Under the pieces are notes generated by a model that did not search any database, was not told the origin of the DNA, and saw only the letters and a list, made by a program, of their open reading frames with translations. Of a DNA stretch of 64,000 nt, positions 24,221 to 39,700 are shown one piece after another; the stretch's first letter is position 1, and each line of letters starts with the position of its first letter. The DNA comes from Scalesia atractyloides (taxonomy: Eukaryota > Streptophyta > Magnoliopsida > Asterales > Asteraceae), in assembly GCA_947069175.1 (NCBI GenBank), contig CAMTDV010000030.1:95814411-95878410 (forward strand), read 5' to 3'. The translations under genes and the position numbers were made by a program.

Positions 24221-26788
24221 TAAGAAAGTGTTCACCTTGATGTTTAACTATTTTTGAGATAGAGAAAGATATGTTCTTAAACACTCTTTGTTCCTTGTTC
24301 GCCATAGGGACCAACAAGCGGTTAGAAAAAATGAAAAAGTAACCTTTGATGAAAATCCGATACCTGCAGCCGGCTTGGAAACTCTAACTGATCCTTGATC
24401 GAGATCGAATGACCCTTAATGGTTGAAGTTTTGCACCAAACCCTAACTTGTGTCCAAACCAAATTTGCAAGTTCACATAAGAACAAAAGATGGTCTGTCT
24501 ATAGATTCCATTTTTTCACCGGTGATTCTAACTCCCCTTATAGATAATTCTTCCATAGTGAAGATTAAGGTAAGGCATGTGCCAATAGGGTGATCGTCCA
24601 TTGCCAAAGGCAAAACCTTTAAACACTAGGAAGACGAAAGTCTTGGGTTCAAGTCCCACAGTTTTCTTCTTCTTATTTTTCCCATGTCAAGCTTTTTTCC
24701 CTTTTTTCCATTAATCAAGTTTCAAATTTCTTTTCCCTTTGTCCAGGTTTCAATCATTTTATCTGCTATATAATAATAGTTTTTCTTCTCTAATAAAGAC
24801 TTTAATTAGGAAACCATCATTAAGATCTAACATGGATTATTTTACTTTTTGTGTATTCATTCATTGTTATTTGAAAGTGGCCACTAACCATGGTTATATT
24901 TAATAAGAAATGACAACTTCAAATTTTAAAATTCAAGATGGTACCCCACATCACAATAAATATGAATAAACATAATTTCAACATGTAAGTTAACATCCAC
25001 ACTCAATTTTGGTTTATCAGGCGATTGTATTTATATAGAATAGCTAGAATTAATCTTGCGTTGCGGGGCCAGTTTTTCTAATGTAATTTGAGTGTACGGA
25101 AATTTTTTTTTTCTGCAATTGTCTTTGAAGAGAAATCGATTGTAGTAGGATTTCACAGTGTGTTAATGAGGTTGACCCCACATCTTACTGCAATTTTATA
25201 TTTATTAATCATAGTTGGATCTCATGGACTGTTTAAATCGAAGTTTTCAATTAATTATAGACTTCTAGTAAATATACACATGACACAAATACTAAACTCA
25301 TATGACTTCGTAAAAATTAATTCTATTTATTATTCATTATAAAATAAGGATGTTACTTTAAAAAAAAATTACAGAAGTCATGAAATTTATAACAATATTA
25401 ATTTAGTTTTTCATGTAAAATATGCATGATTTATGAGATGACATCACATTACACATGGTTGAATATGATTATGTTTGGGAGTCACCAACATATCAATATA
25501 ATGTTCGTTGTGGTTAACAACTTCTCTAATTATATATATAATAATAATTTGATTTGTACAAAAGTAAATTGTATGTGAGTTTATTTGCTTTATTTAAGTG
25601 AATTTGGATTGAATGATTTAACGAGTCAAATGAGCAACTATTATAAAACATGTTAACTTAATAAAGGTCAAATAAGCTAGCATCACTTATGACTATTGTG
25701 AGTCTCCACCACCTATCCGTTGTCACTAGCACCACCACTAACGCACCCACAACCGCCACTCCACCTCCACCATCATCATCCTCGCAGCAGCCACTTTCGT
25801 CACTAGCCACTATAAAAGAATATAGCAGGTAACCTATTTTGGTACTTTTTCCAAACATTGCTCATTTCACCTTAACTTTATGTTGGCCCGAACCTAGTTT
25901 GGCCTGAACTCATTCTACTCATAACTATTTCGTTTTCCTTAATTTACTAGTCGGGATAAAGAAGGTGGGTCGATAACAATAAAATTCAATAAATACACAA
26001 TTGTTCGTTTTCCTTAATTTATAGTTCGTTTTAAGCCTAAAGCACCCTAGAATTTATACACAATTGTGAAATCACCAAATTCAAAGCCACATTATGATCG
26101 AAGTTAACCCAATAACAATCCCACATACGCATCCAGTCCATGAGAGTGGACCGGGCATAACCCGTGTAAACACCACCGCCCGATTGCCACATCTGCAATT
26201 TTGTTCGGTACCCGTCAGAACCCACGCCACCAGCACCCAAGAATGGTACACAAACCCTCCTCTCCTTTGCAACACACAAATACAACCCTCTCTCCTCTTC
26301 TTTCAGCGGTGACTACCACCCGTATTCTCTACCCGATTTAATGCGGCTAAGGGTCGGGCATGGCTACCCGGGTGGTGCTCGAGAACCCCAATAATCTACA
26401 ACTTGATGCATAAAACTGTTATCAGCCACGAAGCTCTCTATGATCCATCACAAAGTGTCGGTCAAACTGGTCAATAGTTCCAGACATTTTCTGCAATTAC
26501 TAGTGGCTAGGCTAGTAGGCTTGATTGAAGAGACTTGACATTTTTTTAACGACAAGGAACGACGTGCCAATCACCGTGACACCGGGCGCTGTGGTCAAGG
26601 TCTACTACTCGACCGCCGCCAGCCCTTTGGCTCTCCCAGATGCGTGGAAACCCGACATTCACCCGCCCGAAGGCACGACAGTGGAATAATTGGTAAAACC
26701 TCGCCTTCCATCCAAGACGAACCGGCGCCACCCGTATTCACCCTTCATCCTTCACCTGGATACTGCAGAAAATAACAGGAAGAGTGGG

Positions 26789-26856
26789 AGTCAAACCTGT
26801 GTCACAAGCAACACTAAGTTTTCCCCAACCACTCCACCACTATCTCAGTAATTTAC
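26789..26856 (-). other. tRNA-Ser-like sequence (pseudo-tRNA or SINE head)
   Basis: On the minus strand there is an A-box-like tggtggagtggttgg, and about 30 bases later a B-box-like ggtttgactcc. The anticodon region does not form a clear stem, so it is not called a functional tRNA. It resembles the reverse-oriented module in the LTRs at 31912 and 46481. Confidence 0.35.
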
Positions 26857-27420
26857 TGAAGAGAGTTGACATTGATCCCGACAAGTGTAGAATTCAGTTG
26901 TCTTGGGTTTTTTCCTTTCTCAAAAAAAAGAAAAGCAATTCTACTTTCTGTTACTTTTTTTGTATTTTTGTGTGTATGTGTTGCACATGTTTGATATTTA
27001 ATCATGATGTACTGTTTGGCTCCTTCTAGCACCTTGCTAGATGGAGTTTTGTGATGTGATGAATGATGTCTTTTCTTGGCTGTTAAAAAAATGTGTTACA
27101 CGGGTCCTCTATGACCCGTTTAGTAATGGTGTCTAGTGATATGGTGATTGTCCTTAATAAAAGTGGTGTGGGTTTATCTGGTTAATTTAGATATGTTTGA
27201 ATATAGATTGCAATGGATGATCTGAGAAGCGTATAGTCGCTTTTAGATTGAATTATTTTGGTGATTCACCCGAAAATTCTCAATTGGATACAACTCAAAT
27301 TTAAGAACAAGGATTGTGTATTTGATTTGATAGTGAATTCATACGACTAGTAATGTGACCAAAATTAATATTTTTTCTAATAAATTTCTAATGAAGCAAT
27401 TGAATTGTTGGGGTCGTTGG

Positions 27421-27440
27421 ACCCCCCCCCCCCCCCCCCC
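27421..27440. repeat. 20-base poly-C tract
   Basis: Uninterrupted C-run. It creates an artificial Gly-rich frame on the minus strand. Confidence 0.9.
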
Positions 27441-28662
27441 CAAAGCTGCCACCCTTTGACCCTACTACACCTAGGGGCGCTGCTCTCCGAACCTCCCACA
27501 AAGGTGGCGTTGCCTCTTGGAACCTCGATTGATTAGGAGTTTCGTCCGAACACTTAGGAGTATAACAACTCAAACAAGTGTGTACTCCTGTACCTTTTAA
27601 CCTGTGTGATGTGTCTTACAATTCACTTTGGTCAACAAATCAATCCCGATTACGCTAAAATATCTAACATAATATGATGATGAATTCAGTTTAAGGAGTC
27701 GAGACATAAAATTTTAACTCGGTTAACAGACACATAATTTAAAGATATGTATGCAAATAATAGCACACACACACATATATCGTGTTACTTATATCTTTAC
27801 TTCTCGTATACGTATGTGCTAACGTTTTTAGAAGCCTAAAGCGAAACATAAAATTGTGCAACAAAATGTGAAATCAACTGGAGTGATTTTAGTGAAAGCC
27901 TGTGAATATGGGTTCTACTTTTAGTATTTGGGGTAGAGTAATTGAGTCATTTAGGAGTTCTTTAAAAACTAAAACGGTACAAGCTTTGATTTGTTTTCAA
28001 GATTGGATTTGGTAATCCAAACATTTAGAACTGAAAATCACAAAATTTTTGAAGATGTTAAATATATTTTCTAGTTGTAATTGTTATTTCTATTTTTTAT
28101 TTACAATAATATATCAATTTCGTTATTTTTCTCATCTAACTTGAAGGCAATTGGTAAATGAACTAACTTTCATTGTTGTTTAAAAATCACAAGCTAATGT
28201 ATTGATTGTATTTTTATTATGAGTATTTGATGGATTGATACTCATTGTTTTACACAATTACATGTACACGAGAAAACATGATGATGGATTGATACGCATT
28301 TTATATTTACAAAAAAATGTTTTTCTTTATTAAATAAGTGTTAAAACAGACATTATTAGAACCTAAACTTATTAAAAAAAATAAAACCACGTACTGCGAA
28401 TATATGTTTTTATACTTAAGAAAACCACATAATTCTAATCTAACTATCAAAATAAATCCATATAATAAAGTAAATTCAAAATTAACCAAAATTAACCAAA
28501 AACATTCTTCCAAAATTCTGCAAATAATGTAACAAAAAACAACTATCTTTAACTCCCAGAACTTCAAACAGAGACAGTCATGAAAAGATGAACTCGACGG
28601 CCATAAAAACTCTGAAAACTTTATGAAAAAAGAAGGCGTTTCACAGGCGTACATTTTCCTTT

Positions 28663-30769
28663 TCATTTCCTGCCGTAAACCCTTGAAGCCTGTCTGTTCT
28701 TCTTCTTGACGCCAGACTTTGAAACCTTGAGACTCCTGTTAACAGCACTCAATCGTGCAAGAGCTGCTTTCTTCAAATCTGGCCTGTAGTAGTTGTTTGC
28801 AACCTGCAATACATTTCGAGTTAGATTATTTGTGTAAAACACATAGAAACATTCTACAATTCTTTAGTTGAATTGAGATAATCGCTAAAAGGCAACATTA
28901 TAAAAAAAGTGTTGAATCTGGTTTCTCTCAAGCAGTTACCTGATTTACGACTGCCTTAGCCATGCGGTTGAACTCCTTTTTCAAAATAGACTTGTGAAGC
29001 AAACTCGCGGGTTTGGCTTGCTTCTTGGTCTTGGTTGTTGCAAGCAAGACAGCTTGTTCCTTTCCAGCTGGCTGAATGGTGACGGTCTTCTTGTTTGCTA
29101 GTCCTGCAAAAAGATTACAACAAGCATCAAGTGATTACCATTACTGTAGAAACACTAATACCCAGAATCAGTATAGAACAAGCATCAAGTGATTGAAATA
29201 TGTATAGAAATAAAGAGGCCGGTTCACGTACAAAATGCATTAACGTAAGACGCATATGCGAAGCATTATCAACATGCGAAATTTTGTTTACAACATGCGA
29301 TTTCCATTTTTCTTCATTTTTTTAGTTCATGCGATTTCACGTTTCTAAGTACATGCAATTTCCCCTAATTAAATGAACATGCTATTTTAGTTTTTTAGTA
29401 AAATTGGTGCACGTGCGATTTGTAAAATTAGATGAACATGCTATTTCACATTTCTTTGTAAATGTACATGCGATCTTCACAAAATTAGTGAATATGCGAT
29501 TTTGGTTTTTTAAATATAATGTGCGATTTGCCCTAGCGTACACGTCGTACGTTATGGCAGACTTCTTCCACAAACAGCAGTAAAGCCTCAAATAAAAATC
29601 ACAGTTCAAGGTTTCCAAATTTTTATAATTATATAGCATCACATCAACATTAAGAAAAAAAACTCTAAAAGTGTTCAAAACACAACAAACAGCAGTGTCT
29701 TTGCTAACAAAAATATAATACAAACATCAAATTTGCCGATCCACTGATCTCAAGGCAGCTGAGGCGCGTTTTCTAGCAAAAATGTTACCCTGAGACGTGC
29801 GCCTTTTATACATGCCTCATTTATGTGCAGCAGGAAGTTGTACAACACTCTTTTAATATTGTAATTAGTGAATTACTATTTGGGTCCCTGTGTTTTATTG
29901 GTTTTAACCACTTGAATCCAAAATCAAAAAGTTTAACGTCATGAGTCCGTAACCGCTCATTTTATAACGTTTTGACTCCAACTTTTAACACACGTACTTT
30001 TGATTTTGGACTCAAATGGTTAACAACACTAAAACACAGGGACTCAAAACGTTATAAAATGAGCGGTTACGGACTCGGAGCGTTAAACCTTTTGATTTTG
30101 GAGTCAAGTGGTTAAAACAACTAAAACACAGAAACTCAAAAAGTAATTTACTCAATTGTAAATGTAGCTAATTCATGTACTAAAACCTATATAAAATTTT
30201 AGTGTATCTAAATATTGGGCAATGATGCTTTAAACCCAATAAAAATACGGGTACAAAACGCGACGAGCTCTTGCGCTTGACGCTTCAGACCTCGGTTTTG
30301 GACCTTATCGCTTTTGTGCGCCTGTGGATTTTTAATAAAAATCCCTCAACCAGAAGGATTATAGCCATTAATGTATGCTTGCATATACAGAACAACTACG
30401 TTACGCTTCTACCTCAAAACACAATTTAAAATCAATAGCTACAAACCACCTCTCAATTATAATTCCAAAACATTTATAAAACTAACTTAATTTCTAATAA
30501 AGGCCACAATCTCTAATCTACAAATTATCAAAACTAACAATCCACAATCTAACTATACTACAATAACCAACAATCAACAAACTAATTAAACCGTTATTCA
30601 AAAAAACAAATTAACAATTACCAGAGTGCTTGTATGAGTTAAGATTGTAAAGATTGTTTGGCTCTTTACTGAACTGAACGCTCTGAGTTCCATTTCCAAA
30701 CTCCTTCACGAGAAACGAGTTGTTCTTCTTCACGATCTCCCAGATCAGCTGCCCCGGTACGGTCGTCAT
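28663..30769 (-). CDS. RPL28: 60S ribosomal protein L28 (eL28) Confidence 0.95.
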
Positions 30770-33700
30770 TTCTCCTGCTGATTATCCTGTAATTAACGGC
30801 AAATTTAGATCATAATCGCATATCAATATACATGAATTATTGGAGGAATTATGAGACTCACTGTCTAGGGTTTTGCTACGGCGATCTTTTTAGCTGTGGG
30901 TTAAGGCAGGCGAAATAGAGTGAGATCGCTTTTATATGCAAACCTGGTGAGAAACCCTAATCAGAAAATTAAAGTTTCACTTATACCCTTATTGTTTTAT
31001 ATGTTTGCATTTTCACTCTTTTTCTATAAATTAAAAGGTGGGCCGGTTGAGTTTGGACTGGGCTTAAGCCTGGCATGATAATGGCTGGAGTATGGACCAA
31101 TTAGCTTTTTGAGTGAAACTATTTGGTTGCCATGGCCCATGACACTATAGCCTAGGGGTGTAACCAAACCGAAAACCGATAAAACCGAATCGAAATTAAT
31201 CGAAACCAAATTAACCGAAAGTCGGTTAACGGATAATTTTTTTTACATCGATTAAACAAATTAACCGAACCGAACCGAATCATTTATTATTTATGTATTT
31301 CTAGCTTTTATACCTCTATTTCATGTTTTATACTTCATTTCATGTAATAATACCTCCATTTCATTTATTTATACCTTCGTTTCATTTACTTATATCTCCA
31401 TTTCATGTATTTACACATCTATTTCATGCATTTATACCTCCATATCATTTACTTATACATCAATTTCATATATTTATACATCTATTTCATGTATTTATAC
31501 CTCTATTACATGTATTTCTAAGCAAAAAATTTAGCCCTTGTTTGAATTGGTTATTAACCGAAAATTAACCGAACCGAAAACCGACAAATTAACCTAATTA
31601 ACCGAACCGATTAACCGATGACTTCGGTTACAGTTACGATGCTAGTAACCAAACCAAACCGTGCTGAAGAAACCCTAGATCAACTAGACCAGAATCTAAG
31701 TAGATCTATGGAATGGGCTCTGCATAAAAGGGTTATGTAACATCCGTCAAAAACCGGGTTAACCAAACCCGCTTCGTTTATTAACCGAACAACCAGTTTC
31801 GTTGCGTATTTAATGCCCAAATTAATTTTAAACGATACATAATTAATAAGTATATTAGAATATAAAATTTCTATTTGAAAATGTATTAAAAATAGTGAAA
31901 TAAAAATTAAATGCTGAAGCCGGGTTTCGAACCCGAGTCAGCCAGATGTTTCACAAAGACTTAAATCTCACTCGCCCAACCACTCCGCCACTAGTGTTAC
32001 TTGTTAATTTATTGAAACAAATAATACATAAAATAAATCTGGAAATCAAACCCAGTCAACAGCGCGCCCAAATCCGCAGACGCCGGAAAATCCAACGATT
32101 TCGCCAATTATCGTCGGTTACTTTTGACTTAACGTAAGAATTAACGACGCCATCGGTTATAACCGATGTCCAGTTCCGCGACATCCGTCGTAACCGCCGG
32201 AGAACGGCTGACCAATGAATCGAGACGAGAAACAGACCCAATTCAACTTGATTCTTCCCTATAAATGCACACTCTAACCTCTGGTAAACTTTTCGCTCAA
32301 AATCGCACCAATTCTCGACGCAATTTCACTCGCCGGAAAATCTCTGCAAGTCGCCGGAAAACCGAGACTTTCATCTACACGGTAAATACCTCGACTTTTT
32401 CTGTTTTAACCCATTGTTAGACTATTACTAACATCAATCCCTCACCCAGAATCTATTCCAGACGACGTTGCCGGATATTCCATTTTCGCCGGAAAACTTC
32501 TGGAATTTCCAGAATCACACTGTTAATCGGTATGATCATCTAAACATCCTGATAATCGTTGCTCAGTAATTCAATTTCATATCTAATCAATCAAACTGAT
32601 TATTGAATCCGAACAGAAGGAGTTCACAAAACAGAGCCGACGATCTTTGCCGGATTTCTGAAGAAGACAATCTGTTCGGTACATTCTTTCCCCAAACCCT
32701 TCTGTTCAATACCTTTCAATTTCTCATAATATTCGTTAACCGAATTAAACAAGAAACAGTTGGTTTAACCATGGTCTGTGTTTTGAACGAAGAAGACGAA
32801 GTCGCTTAGGTTATAAGATTAATTAAAATCAATATTATGAACGGGTTAGACACACAGTCCAGCGGTGGACTGTGTGCAAATAAATACGCATACGTCCCGA
32901 GTTCGATCCTTGACACACGCACATTCGCTGTAACAAAAATGTTCTTTTTTTAAACCGAACCGGATCCACACGCAGTAAGATGTTAAGTATAATAAAAACC
33001 AGAATAATTGCCAAGTTAGACACACAGTCCAGCGGTGGACTGTGTGCCAAACTAAACCACAGGTCCCGGGTTCGAGACCTGTGGAGAGCACCGAGTCGAT
33101 ACCATTAAATTCTTTTTAAAATAAATGATTTTCGGATTAACTTAAATAGCGTATAAATATAATTAAAAACAGAAATATTTCGGGTTAGACACGTAGCTCA
33201 GTTGGTAGAGCTGCGTGCACGCGTACGGGAGGTCACGGGTTCGAGTCTCACTCAGTGCAATAATATTCCCAATCGAACCGGTCAACGGTCAACAGTCATG
33301 GTCAACGGTCAAAAGTCAGCATTTTTTTATTATTTTTATTTATTTATTTAATTTAAAAATCAATTAAAAATACTTAAAAATAACATTTTTAAAGTTAGAA
33401 AATAGCCTTAAACTCACAAAAATATATCCAAAAATCCTACTAAAATTGATTAATAAAATCCGCTTTTACCGAACCGTTATGTTATTATTTAAGTTAGTTT
33501 CTCTCGTGGTTAAATCCAAATTCGTGCGCATTCATCATCAATCCAAGAAACGCAACCACTGTGAGTGAATTCTTACAAATCCCCTTTTTATTCACGTTTT
33601 GGGGTGTATCATGTGTCGCTTAAACAAATTCATTTATTCAAACTCGTGCTATACCATATTATGATCTAAACTTAGAATGTAAATATTGTTTGTAGTTATG

Positions 33701-36700
33701 CATTACATATTGTCAATTTGTATGCAAATTACTTGTTAGGCCCATCAGTTCCTTGTGGGAGACGAGTTGAACAACGCGTGCCTTAAAACTCATTCATTAG
33801 GCCCATCAGTTCGTAGAACAACACGTGCCTCAAAACTCATTCATTAGGCCCATCAGTTCCTCGTGGGAGACGAGTTGAACAACGCGTGCCTCAAAACAAT
33901 CTATTATTGTATGTGTGTGCATTATTTAATATTAAGTGTTTTGTGAATAACTTTACATCTACATTTACTCATATGTGGTTATGCACTTTATTTTATAATA
34001 AATTCAATAAACTTATTTAAAGGTTTTTTTTCATAGGATTCACTCGCCAACTTTTTGTTGACCCAAAAACCATTTTTTTACACATGATACAGGTGAACAA
34101 GATGAAGCAAGGAAAACATAGGAAATTGCCTTAGAAGAAAAATAATGAAGTTTAGAAGGATGAATAGAACATGTTGTATTTGTTTGATTTGATTGTAGGA
34201 TTCATTGTAAATTGTAATAATAAATATGAAACATTATAATAAATGTCATGAGCTTTGATGAAAACCCAATCATGCCCCGATCACCTTTTCCGCTGCAGGT
34301 CGGGGTGTGACAGGTTAACCCTCCGTTTGGTTTCACGATGGATGGTGAATAATACAGTACTTCTGCTGAACCTGCAAAACAGAACACCGTTAGCTCGCCA
34401 TGGGGAGAAGGGGGTTATCTCCGTGACCACCCTCTGGCGTGAGAATAAGTACAGGTAGTCGGAAGTAAGTATTGTAAGTGAGAGAGTAGTTGAGAGTGAA
34501 TACCTTTCCTTGAACTCCAAGTTACTTATTTATAGCCGGTGTTTGGCGCTAAAAAGAGAGATTGTTAACTTTAACGGAATCTTTTGCTATTCCGTTAACG
34601 TTTGTTGGCAATCCGTTAGTGCACATGGATCGTGAGCTCATTAGCGGTTAGGGGGTGCCACGTGTCAATATGAGATCACTATATTTTATAAATGTGAGCA
34701 TGTCATCACCGTGATCTTCCTCAGCCGTCCATATGCTGCCATGTGGCAATTGGTTATAACCGAAAGGATGCTTGCACGATTGGGTGTTAATGGCTTCTAG
34801 AGGGTTTCACAGCTGTTACCCATCTATTATTCGCCACGTGTACATTATGTTATAACAGAAAAGATTCCATTTACTTCTGCACTAAGTCAAGGATTTTGCT
34901 AAGGGAAAGTTTCTCAGGATTTACTGTTTCCTTGCGCGAGAAGCGCAAGTTAGTTAACTGATCTTCCTTCTTCTCCTTGCTGCTTAGCGCAACGTTTGGT
35001 GGATGCTTGCTTTGATATAAATATCTGCGCAAGGTTTGTGCATGAAGCATTATCCAACGAGAATGTTCAAGGTTAACTTTGAACCTTGCGCGAGCCTGCG
35101 CAAGGTAGTTAAATGAAGCATTATCAAACGAGAATTTTCAAGGTTAACTTTGAACCTTGCGTGAGCCCGCGCAAGGTAGTTAAATGAAGCATTATCAAAC
35201 GAGAATGTTCAAGGTTAACTTTGAACCTTGCGCGAGCCCACGCAAGGTAGTTAAATGAAGCATTTATCCAAAGAGTGTTCAAGGTTAACTTTGAACCTTG
35301 CGCGAGCCCGCGCAAGGTAGTTAAATGACGATGTCCTCTCTTGGATATTTGGCGCAGAGTTCTAGTAAATCTTATTTTGGCAAAGAAGTCTGCCCGCAAT
35401 TTTCTTAGAAGTTACTAATGGGTATGATTTCCTTGATTGACGCAAGGTTTTTGGGACCATACCCCTTCACGTTCACACCCCTACTATAGCCTAGTGGTAT
35501 TATGATGGTGGGATAAAGATTAAGGACCATTAGGTCCTGAGTTCGATTGCCACAGTAGGAGTTTTACCAGATTTATTGAGTTTCCTCCTGAATTGATGTA
35601 TAGACATCATTGCTTAGTAGAAATGGATATGATCGGGTGGTTCTACTTGTGGCACGATGATACTCCAGTGGTCCGTTATTAATCTAAATTTGCCGTTAAA
35701 AAAAACAGTTGTCACAATGTGAGTTCGGTCTTTATTTCAATAAGGGGTTGCTTGACAACTTCTGAATGGTTAAGTGTTGAACAAGTAAGAAGTCTGAACA
35801 ATTAAGTGTTGAACAAGCAAGAGGTCTGAACAATTAAGAGCCAGTATAATGGTTAACCGTTCGGAGACAAATGTCATACCAATTCAGATTAAAGATCTTA
35901 ACCATTCAGACTCAATATAATGCTTAACCATTTAGGCGCAAATTCTGAACCATTCAGATATCTGATTACGAAACAAACAATCTAAGCCTCTAAGTACTGA
36001 ACCAATAAGAAGTCTCAACCATTAAGAGTTAAACAAACAATCTTAGCATTTGGCATGGAAGAATAAAAGAGAAAATGAAATGGTAAAATGAATTATTGCG
36101 AGGATATGTAATAACCTGTTTGTTAAATAAGCTTTTCAATTTAGCCTTGTATTTAACTCAATTCAATCTTTTAGCAAGCAATCTAAACAGCTAACGACCA
36201 GTAGTCTACACGCATCGAACAAGAACAAAGGCTTTGTTATGTACTACCGACAAAGTTTAAAGGTTTACAATTATATTATATTATATTATATATTATATTA
36301 TATATTTTATATATTATATTAAAGCATATTATGGTGCAACAGTACATATTTAGGCTCTATTTTAGTTTTAACTACAATAATGCCATTAACACTCACGCAT
36401 TCAACTTTTATTTTCTATGGCATTTATGTAATTTACTCAATTTATTTGTGTCATTTGTAACCATTATAAAAGACATTTATTATTTCTTTTTTCTATGTTT
36501 TAACCACAAAAGTTTTGTTTTTATACTTTGATCCCTTTAAATTTTGTTAAGTTTTTAAACCAATTTTCATTCTTACCCCCTAAGTTTTAATAAATTTATC
36601 ACACGTCCCATGACCTTTGATAAAATTATTTTTACTCTTTTAAAGTCGCATTATACTACAACCCCCGAACTTTAAAAAAGTTACCACTTTAGGTTTTAAA

Positions 36701-39700
36701 CGAATTTACGTTATGACGTCATAATTTTACGTGTTTCATCTTTCTATATATAGTTTCAAATAATTTTAATTTATGTTATTTGTACCGGAAATATGTAACC
36801 GAAACCTAAATCGTTATCAAATAATTCATGAGTTTGTCCTATTATTATGACTTTATTTTTTGAGTTTATCTTTCGGTTGATTTCCCAAATACTCGTACCG
36901 ACCAAATATCCGTTGCAACACGCTGTGGTATTTTACTAGTCTGAAATAAACCAATTAGATCGACAGGTGTGCGTTGATCAACACGGTCACACGATAACTT
37001 CGGTGAGGGTGACCACACGCTAACAACACTAGCATCATACCGGTAACTTCATGAATATGTCAGCGTATGTATTCAACACCTGAAAACGGTTAACCGGAGA
37101 TCATCTGAAGATATTACGATACCTGAAGCAGAAATCACAACCGTTACGCAAATATGACAGGTAATAATAATTTCTAGAAAAATCAGTTATATATCGGTTC
37201 AATCAGTAATATGATCTATAACATTTAATTTGTGTAATTTGAAGATCGATCGGTTAAAATTTCGATCAGAGGAACCTATATAGGTTTAGTATGAATGAAT
37301 TTATGAATTGTAACGTTTGATAGGTCGTTAAAGGAATCGGTGAAAGGATGTTATGAAATTTTGATGTTCTCGCTGGTTTTGTATGATGATATAGGGATAA
37401 TATGAGTGCGATTCAATCATTTAAGTGAAGTTGAACTGATTTTGAGAAAATTTGTGTTTATTTGAACGCTTGAGATCATGTTTTAGTTTAATTTTAATAT
37501 TCGATATGAATTATTAGATTAGCAGTAGCAAGACATCTAGGTTTCGTATTACCTAAATCGTAACGTATACTCGGTTGATTCATAAGTTCAAAATTTTATA
37601 CATGTGTAGAAGTAAGAAAATTGATATGATACATAGGTACATACATGTTCTGATGATGTTCATATACTGACACGTGTTTTATTGATAAAAGCATAATAGT
37701 ACCGGTATCGGTACTATGTTGTATGGACGGTATCGGTTCGGTTTGTCATAGTACGGGTACGAAATCGCATTCAATATAGCACACATTACAAAAAAACAGT
37801 TGCAAATACAATTCATTTTGCAATGAAATTTGTACCAGAACTTCGTGAAAACTGTAAAAACGAATATAGGTACTTATATTGAAGTTGTTTGGATGATACC
37901 GGTTCAGTTCATCACGGCAAGAAACAGTTATATTTGACCCGTTAGATTTTTAACAAAACTTCTACCAAAACATAGATAAAAACAACGAAATTTATACTGG
38001 AATTTGAGGAAAACTATAAAAAGAATACCTTAGCGTACCGGTTGGACGATATCGGTTTGGTTTGTCCCGACAAAACTGTGAAACAACTTTGCTGACATGT
38101 ACGTATGGATTTTTGTTTATTTTTTAGATGTGGAAGACACTTCTCATTAAAAAGCTTTATGCTATCATTGAACATGGGGATTATGTATGAAAATAAAATG
38201 AAACAGTTATGTACTAATTATTTTTTATGACAGATTATGTGCAGGAGCAAGAGATGGAAATTGAAGCTTTAACGGCCATACTAATGGATGAGTTTGAAGG
38301 TTTGTGTAAAAAAAGTTATCTACACGGTTCCACTCTTGTTTTGGTATCTTTAACCGTCAAGATCAAACTTGTAATACGATTTTTATTTTTCATGTATGCT
38401 GCCAGAAATTCACCCTAGCGAAAGTGGATTAAACACTTCAAATCAATGTTTTCAAATTAAGATATCTCTTCAGGTATTTACCTTTGATGTATGCTTTCAA
38501 ATCGTTGTTTCCAAATTAAGATATGAATGTTATGCATTTTTTCTTCGGTATGGGCTTAGTAACACTTATAATATTATTCTCTATGTATCAGGACGACGAG
38601 ACTGAGTCGAACAATCCAGGTTTTATACCATACATCTTCTTGCAGGATTACTTGCTAATGATGTTCACCTTTTAATATACGTTGTTTGTTTGCTAATTTT
38701 TGGTTGCAGTTCAATTCGGAATAGTTTTCTCTCATACGGAAAAATATCCAGATGAAATTCCACTTTTGAATTTAAAAAGGTGACTCAACTTCTCATATAT
38801 TACTTTATATACTATGGCCAGCTATTTTAATAGGTTTCTATATATAATGATGCATGTAAATCATGATAATCCTATTGATACATTTGGCACACCGTTTTCT
38901 TATCACCGCTTATCAGTTAACAACTTAACATTTTTCAGTATGCTGATAACTGTGTATTGATTCAGTATAAAAGGAATCTCAGCATCGGATCTCAGCGTTT
39001 TGAAAGAAAAGCTTGAACAAGAGGTATGCGTTATGTTATCATAACTTTAAATGATGTTTAGCATTTCCTGATATAGTTCTGATACGATTTCCTGTGGTAT
39101 GTTTTTAGCTTACCACAACTAGGTTGAAATAAAGGGTTGAATGAATTGAGTAACTTCATGACCCAACCGACACGCTTCGAGACGAGTTAAGTAAATACAA
39201 TATACAAAAATCTATTATCTGGATATAAAACTGAATGTTAATTCCAACTTTTTGTAATGATATTGTTTGCTCTTTACTTATAATGTTATTAACTTATTAT
39301 CCACCTCATTATGCAACGTCTCGTTAAAACTGATTTTTGCAGGCGTCTGAGAATCTTGGAATGGCTATGATTTACTCGCTAGTTACCTCATCTAAGGAGT
39401 GGGTTACCGAAAGATTTGCTCATGACACTGGCGATTACGATATCCAAGAAGAAACAGCAAATAAAGATGAAGTATGACTTTTTTGCATGACGTGAACAAA
39501 ATTTTTGAATGTTACTTTTGTATGATTGTTAACTTTGGTTCGGTGTATTGAACTTTGTATCAGATAATTGTGCCACATGGAGAACCTGTCACCGTTGAGA
39601 CGTTTTTGGCGTGGAGAGAAAGATTTGAAGCGGAATTAGCCCTTGAGAGAGCCAAGTAAGTTTCATACGTAGCATTTTCTATTGTTTTCCATTGTCTGAT

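Larger units (their letters stand above)
24221..28662. other. 4.4-kb intergenic block, no supported gene
   Basis: No spliced gene could be assembled on either strand. It contains a B-box-like word ggttcaagtcc near 24648, a minus-strand tRNA-Ser-like stretch at 26789-26856, (a/t)n tracts, and a poly-C tract at 27421-27440 followed by a G/C-rich word family. Open frames of 60-80 codons (25658-25858, 26037-26312, 26546-26731, 27388-27573) are compositionally biased and match nothing I know. The frames at 28307-28666 overlap the 3' untranslated region of RPL28. Confidence 0.5.
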